Shown here piece by piece: positions 62,111-64,000 of a stretch of DNA of 64,000 nt. The notes beneath the pieces were generated by a model. The model searched no databases. It saw nothing but the letters and a program-made list of their open reading frames with translations, and was not told the origin of the DNA. The stretch lies in the NCBI GenBank assembly GCA_036397455.1, contig DASWIX010000062.1, positions 17,720 to 81,719 on the forward strand, given 5' to 3'. Source of the stretch: JADFNB01 sp036397455 (GTDB lineage Bacteria; Gemmatimonadota; Gemmatimonadetes; Gemmatimonadales; GWC2-71-9). The translations under genes were made by a program, and so were the position numbers. How positions within the stretch are numbered: the stretch's first letter is position 1; each line of letters starts with the position of its first letter.

Positions 62111-62140
62111 GGCGGCCTCCTCGGTTCCGGGGAGGCCGCC
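62111..62140 (+). terminator. Hairpin after pilC
   Basis: GGCGGCCTCC (62111-62120) pairs perfectly with GGAGGCCGCC (62131-62140) around a 10-base loop, 20 bases after the pilC stop. The following sequence (GGCGTTTGGGCTTGTT) has only scattered Ts. It probably ends the pilBTC transcript. Confidence 0.55.
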
Positions 62141-62151
62141 GGCGTTTGGGC

Positions 62152-62180
62152 TTGTTCCGCGGCGAGCACCACGCTATCGG
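62152..62180 (+). promoter_or_regulatory. Candidate promoter giving a leaderless rtcB transcript
   Basis: TTGTTC (62152-62157), a 17-base spacer and TATCGG (62175-62180) are placed so that transcription would begin at about 62187, the A of the rtcB ATG. No Shine-Dalgarno sequence lies upstream of the ATG. Confidence 0.45.
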
Positions 62181-62186
62181 TTCGCT

Positions 62187-63404
62187 ATGCGCGTGTTCGG
62201 CATCCACGACGACAAGACGCTCGCCCAGTTCCATGACGTGGCGTCCCGGGCGGCGGCGGCGGCGCTCATGGCCGACGGCCACGTCGGATACGTCATGCCG
62301 ATCGGCGGGGTTGCCGCGTATCGTGACCGGATTTCAGTCGTGGGCGTCGGGTTCGACATCGCCTGCGGCAATGCCGCCATCCGAACCGACCTGACGACCG
62401 ATGCGCTTGCCGCCTCGCCGGCCCGGCTCAGGCGCGAGCTCGACCGCCTGGCGGATCTGATTCAGCGGACCGTGAGTTTCGGGATCGGCCGGAAGAACAC
62501 GTCCGGCGACGCGCCGACCGACCACCCGCTGTTCGACGCTGCCGCGTGGGACGCCGTTCCGGCCGCGCACCGCGACCGGCTGCGGGACAAGGCGCGGGCG
62601 CAGCTCGGTACCGTCGGCAGCGGCAATCACTACGTCGATCTGTTCGAAGACGAAGTCGGCGCCCTGTGGGTCGGCGTGCATTTTGGCAGCCGCGGGTTCG
62701 GCCACACGGTGGCTTCGGGCTTTCTGGCGCTCAGCCAGGACAAGGCGTGGGGCGCGCGGGCGCCCGAGCGGGAGGTGCTGCTCGACGTGCATACGCCGCT
62801 CGGTGAGGCGTACTGGCACCTCATGACCCTCGCGGGGGGCTACGCGTACGCCGGCCGCGAGTGGGTCGCGCGGAAGGTGGTCGAGCTACTCGGCGGCGCC
62901 GAGCGGGAGTTGGTGCACAACCATCACAATTTTGCCTGGCGCGAAACGCATGACGGCGAGGACCTCGTCGTGGTGCGCAAAGGCGCCACGCCGGCGTTCC
63001 CGGGGCAGATGGGATTCGTCGGCGGGTCGATGGGGGACGACGCGGTCATCGTGCGCGGTGCCGAGCCCGGAGACGATGCGACGATCGCGCTGCAACGGGC
63101 GGCACTCTACTCCACCGTGCACGGGGCGGGCCGCGTGATGTCCCGCACGGCCGCCGCGGGGAAACGGACCCGCAGGGGCCGGGAAAAGTCGTCCGGCCGT
63201 GTCACGCCCGAGATGATGCGGAGCTGGGTGGACGGTAAGGGCGTGGTGTTGCGCGGCGGCGGCCTCGACGAGAGCCCCCACGTATATCGCCGTCTGCCCG
63301 ACGTGCTTGCCGCGCAGCGGGGGACCATCGAGATTCTCCATACGCTGCGGCCGTTGATCGTCGTGATGGCCGGGGCCAACGAGTTCGATCCGTACAGGGA
63401 CTGA
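62187..63404 (+). CDS. rtcB: RtcB-family RNA ligase
   Basis: 405 aa. RtcB joins 2',3'-cyclic phosphate (or 3'-phosphate) RNA ends to 5'-OH ends using GTP and manganese. Metal and guanylate sites are visible: MADGHVGYVMPIGGVA, VGVGFDIACGN (D57, C60), TVGSGNHYVDLFED, VGVHFGSRGFGH, VHNHHNFAWRE and the guanylylation histidine H312 in STVHGAGRVMSRT. The length fits the short bacterial branch. No archease or RtcR/RtcA partner is near. It is not part of the pil operon (hairpin and own promoter) and is followed four bases later by msrB. Confidence 0.93.
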   Translation: MRVFGIHDDKTLAQFHDVASRAAAAALMADGHVGYVMPIGGVAAYRDRISVVGVGFDIACGNAAIRTDLTTDALAASPARLRRELDRLADLIQRTVSFGIGRKNTSGDAPTDHPLFDAAAWDAVPAAHRDRLRDKARAQLGTVGSGNHYVDLFEDEVGALWVGVHFGSRGFGHTVASGFLALSQDKAWGARAPEREVLLDVHTPLGEAYWHLMTLAGGYAYAGREWVARKVVELLGGAERELVHNHHNFAWRETHDGEDLVVVRKGATPAFPGQMGFVGGSMGDDAVIVRGAEPGDDATIALQRAALYSTVHGAGRVMSRTAAAGKRTRRGREKSSGRVTPEMMRSWVDGKGVVLRGGGLDESPHVYRRLPDVLAAQRGTIEILHTLRPLIVVMAGANEFDPYRD

Positions 63405-63407
63405 CCG

Positions 63408-63806
63408 ATGACAGACCGTATCGCGAAGACCGACGAGGAATGGGCCGCGCAGCTTACCCCCGAGCAGTACCGCATCGCACGGCAGAAAGGCACCGAGCCC
63501 GCGTTCTCCGGTGACTACTGGGACGAGAAGACGCCGGGTACCTACCGCTGCGTCGCGTGCGGAGCGGAGCTGTTCTCGTCGGACACGAAGTTCGAGTCGG
63601 GCACCGGCTGGCCCAGTTTCTCCGCGCCAGTCGATCCCGCCCACGTGGCGACGCAAGAGGACACGAGTCATGGCCTGCGCCGCACGGAGGCGCTCTGCGC
63701 GCGCTGCGATGCGCACCTCGGGCACGTGTTCGACGATGGCCCCGATCCGACGAGGCTGCGCTACTGCATCAACTCCGCGTCGTTGCGGCTGGAACCGCGC
63801 GCCTGA
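63408..63806 (+). CDS. msrB: Peptide methionine-(R)-sulfoxide reductase MsrB
   Basis: 132 aa, single domain, cytoplasmic (no leader). The zinc site is formed by C48-x2-C51 (RCVACG) and C97-x2-C100 (LCARCDAHLGHVF). The catalytic cysteine is C120 in LRYCINSASL, and GTGWPSF plus SHGLRRTE line the active site. It reduces the R epimer of methionine sulfoxide in proteins. It starts four bases after rtcB and is probably co-transcribed. Confidence 0.95.
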   Translation: MTDRIAKTDEEWAAQLTPEQYRIARQKGTEPAFSGDYWDEKTPGTYRCVACGAELFSSDTKFESGTGWPSFSAPVDPAHVATQEDTSHGLRRTEALCARCDAHLGHVFDDGPDPTRLRYCINSASLRLEPRA

Positions 63807-63952
63807 CCGGTTAGCGACGGGGAGGTTGGGATTGCCTACCGCCACTTGTGCTAGGGCTAAGGGCTAGGCGGGTCGGCGCGAGTGTGCGCGTGCGCGGCCA
63901 AGGCCGCGGCTCGGCGCCGGCCGCTGCAAGCGGCACTGTGGGCGCTGAGGAT
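63807..63952. other. Intergenic region after msrB
   Basis: 146 bases without a supported gene. It contains three imperfect copies of GCTAGGGCTAAGGGCTAGG-type sequence near 63850-63870 and GC-rich self-complementary stretches (GCGGCCAAGGCCGC, GCCGCTGCAAGCGGC) that may act as the end-hairpins of msrB and of the minus-strand gene at the right edge. Nothing further can be assigned. Confidence 0.4.
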
Positions 63953-64000
63953 CTAACCGCCCTCGATCGCGCCCGTCGCGACGACGAGCAGCGCGGACGC
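63953..64000 (-). CDS. Possible C-terminal end of a minus-strand gene
   Basis: From the right edge a minus-strand frame reads ASALLVVATGAIEGG and stops at TAG (63953-63955). The residue composition (small and hydrophobic) suggests the end of a membrane helix. It is only 15 residues long, so both existence and identity are uncertain. Confidence 0.3.
   Translation of the reverse strand, partial: ASALLVVATGAIEGG

Noticed and set aside
63848..63870. GCTAGGGCTAAGGGCTAGG repeats after msrB
   Set aside because: Only about three imperfect short units over some 20 bases, too few to call a functional repeat array.

Overview
The window is a high-GC, densely packed stretch of a free-living, aerobic, Gram-negative-type bacterium. 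The gene set points to the Gemmatimonadota, or a close member of the FCB (Fibrobacteres-Chlorobi-Bacteroidetes) superphylum. Reasons: a giant SprA-type outer-membrane protein beside the LPS exporter genes lptF/lptG, Hanks-type kinases carrying TPR-like sensor regions, many M16 and M28 peptidases, bacterial Ig-like and RCC1 lipoproteins, and cytochrome oxidase/cytochrome c assembly genes. This assignment is inferred from gene content, not from a marker gene. No rRNA, tRNA, CRISPR array, insertion sequence or prophage was seen, and no gap exceeds about 160 bases, so nearly everything is coding.

Layout. 1-9.8 kb: a fused Hsp15/M16 peptidase ORF, a copper/oxidase assembly operon (sco, pcuAC, ctaG), and a secreted M16 pair with one active and one degenerate partner. 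9.8-12.3 kb: a divergent PutP-like sodium symporter and an ornithine cyclodeaminase-family enzyme. 12.4-19.5 kb: an accessory signalling block with a pilin-like membrane metalloprotease, a seven-repeat RCC1 lipoprotein and two Ser/Thr kinases. 19.5-30.5 kb: transport, secreted peptidases (M28, M16), TPR, Ig-like, cNMP-binding, CDP-alcohol transferase and OsmC genes. 30.5-36.6 kb: small proteins, a DsbA/VKOR disulfide pair, acetyl-CoA synthetase and ccmABCD. 36.6-43.1 kb: an aquaporin and an eight-gene overlapping operon headed by an ECF sigma/anti-sigma pair and ending in a KAS II enzyme. 43.2-50.1 kb: a V4R-like protein, an M24 peptidase, heme A synthase, a Na+/H+ antiporter, lptG and lptF. 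50.1-57.9 kb: SprA coupled to a glutaminyl-cyclase-like M28 lipoprotein, then ComEA. 58-64 kb: pilB-pilT-pilC, rtcB and msrB.

How the parts fit together. Envelope export and maturation dominate. Six of the seven proteins here with a type I-like signal peptide have glutamine directly after the predicted signal peptidase I site. A secreted glutaminyl-cyclase-like enzyme is translationally coupled to SprA. This matches the Bacteroidetes 'Q-rule' linking pyroglutamate N-termini to the envelope, and is the most interesting system in the window. Respiration is served by copper delivery, heme A synthesis and heme export for c-type cytochromes. Type IV pilus motors plus ComEA suggest twitching and/or DNA uptake.
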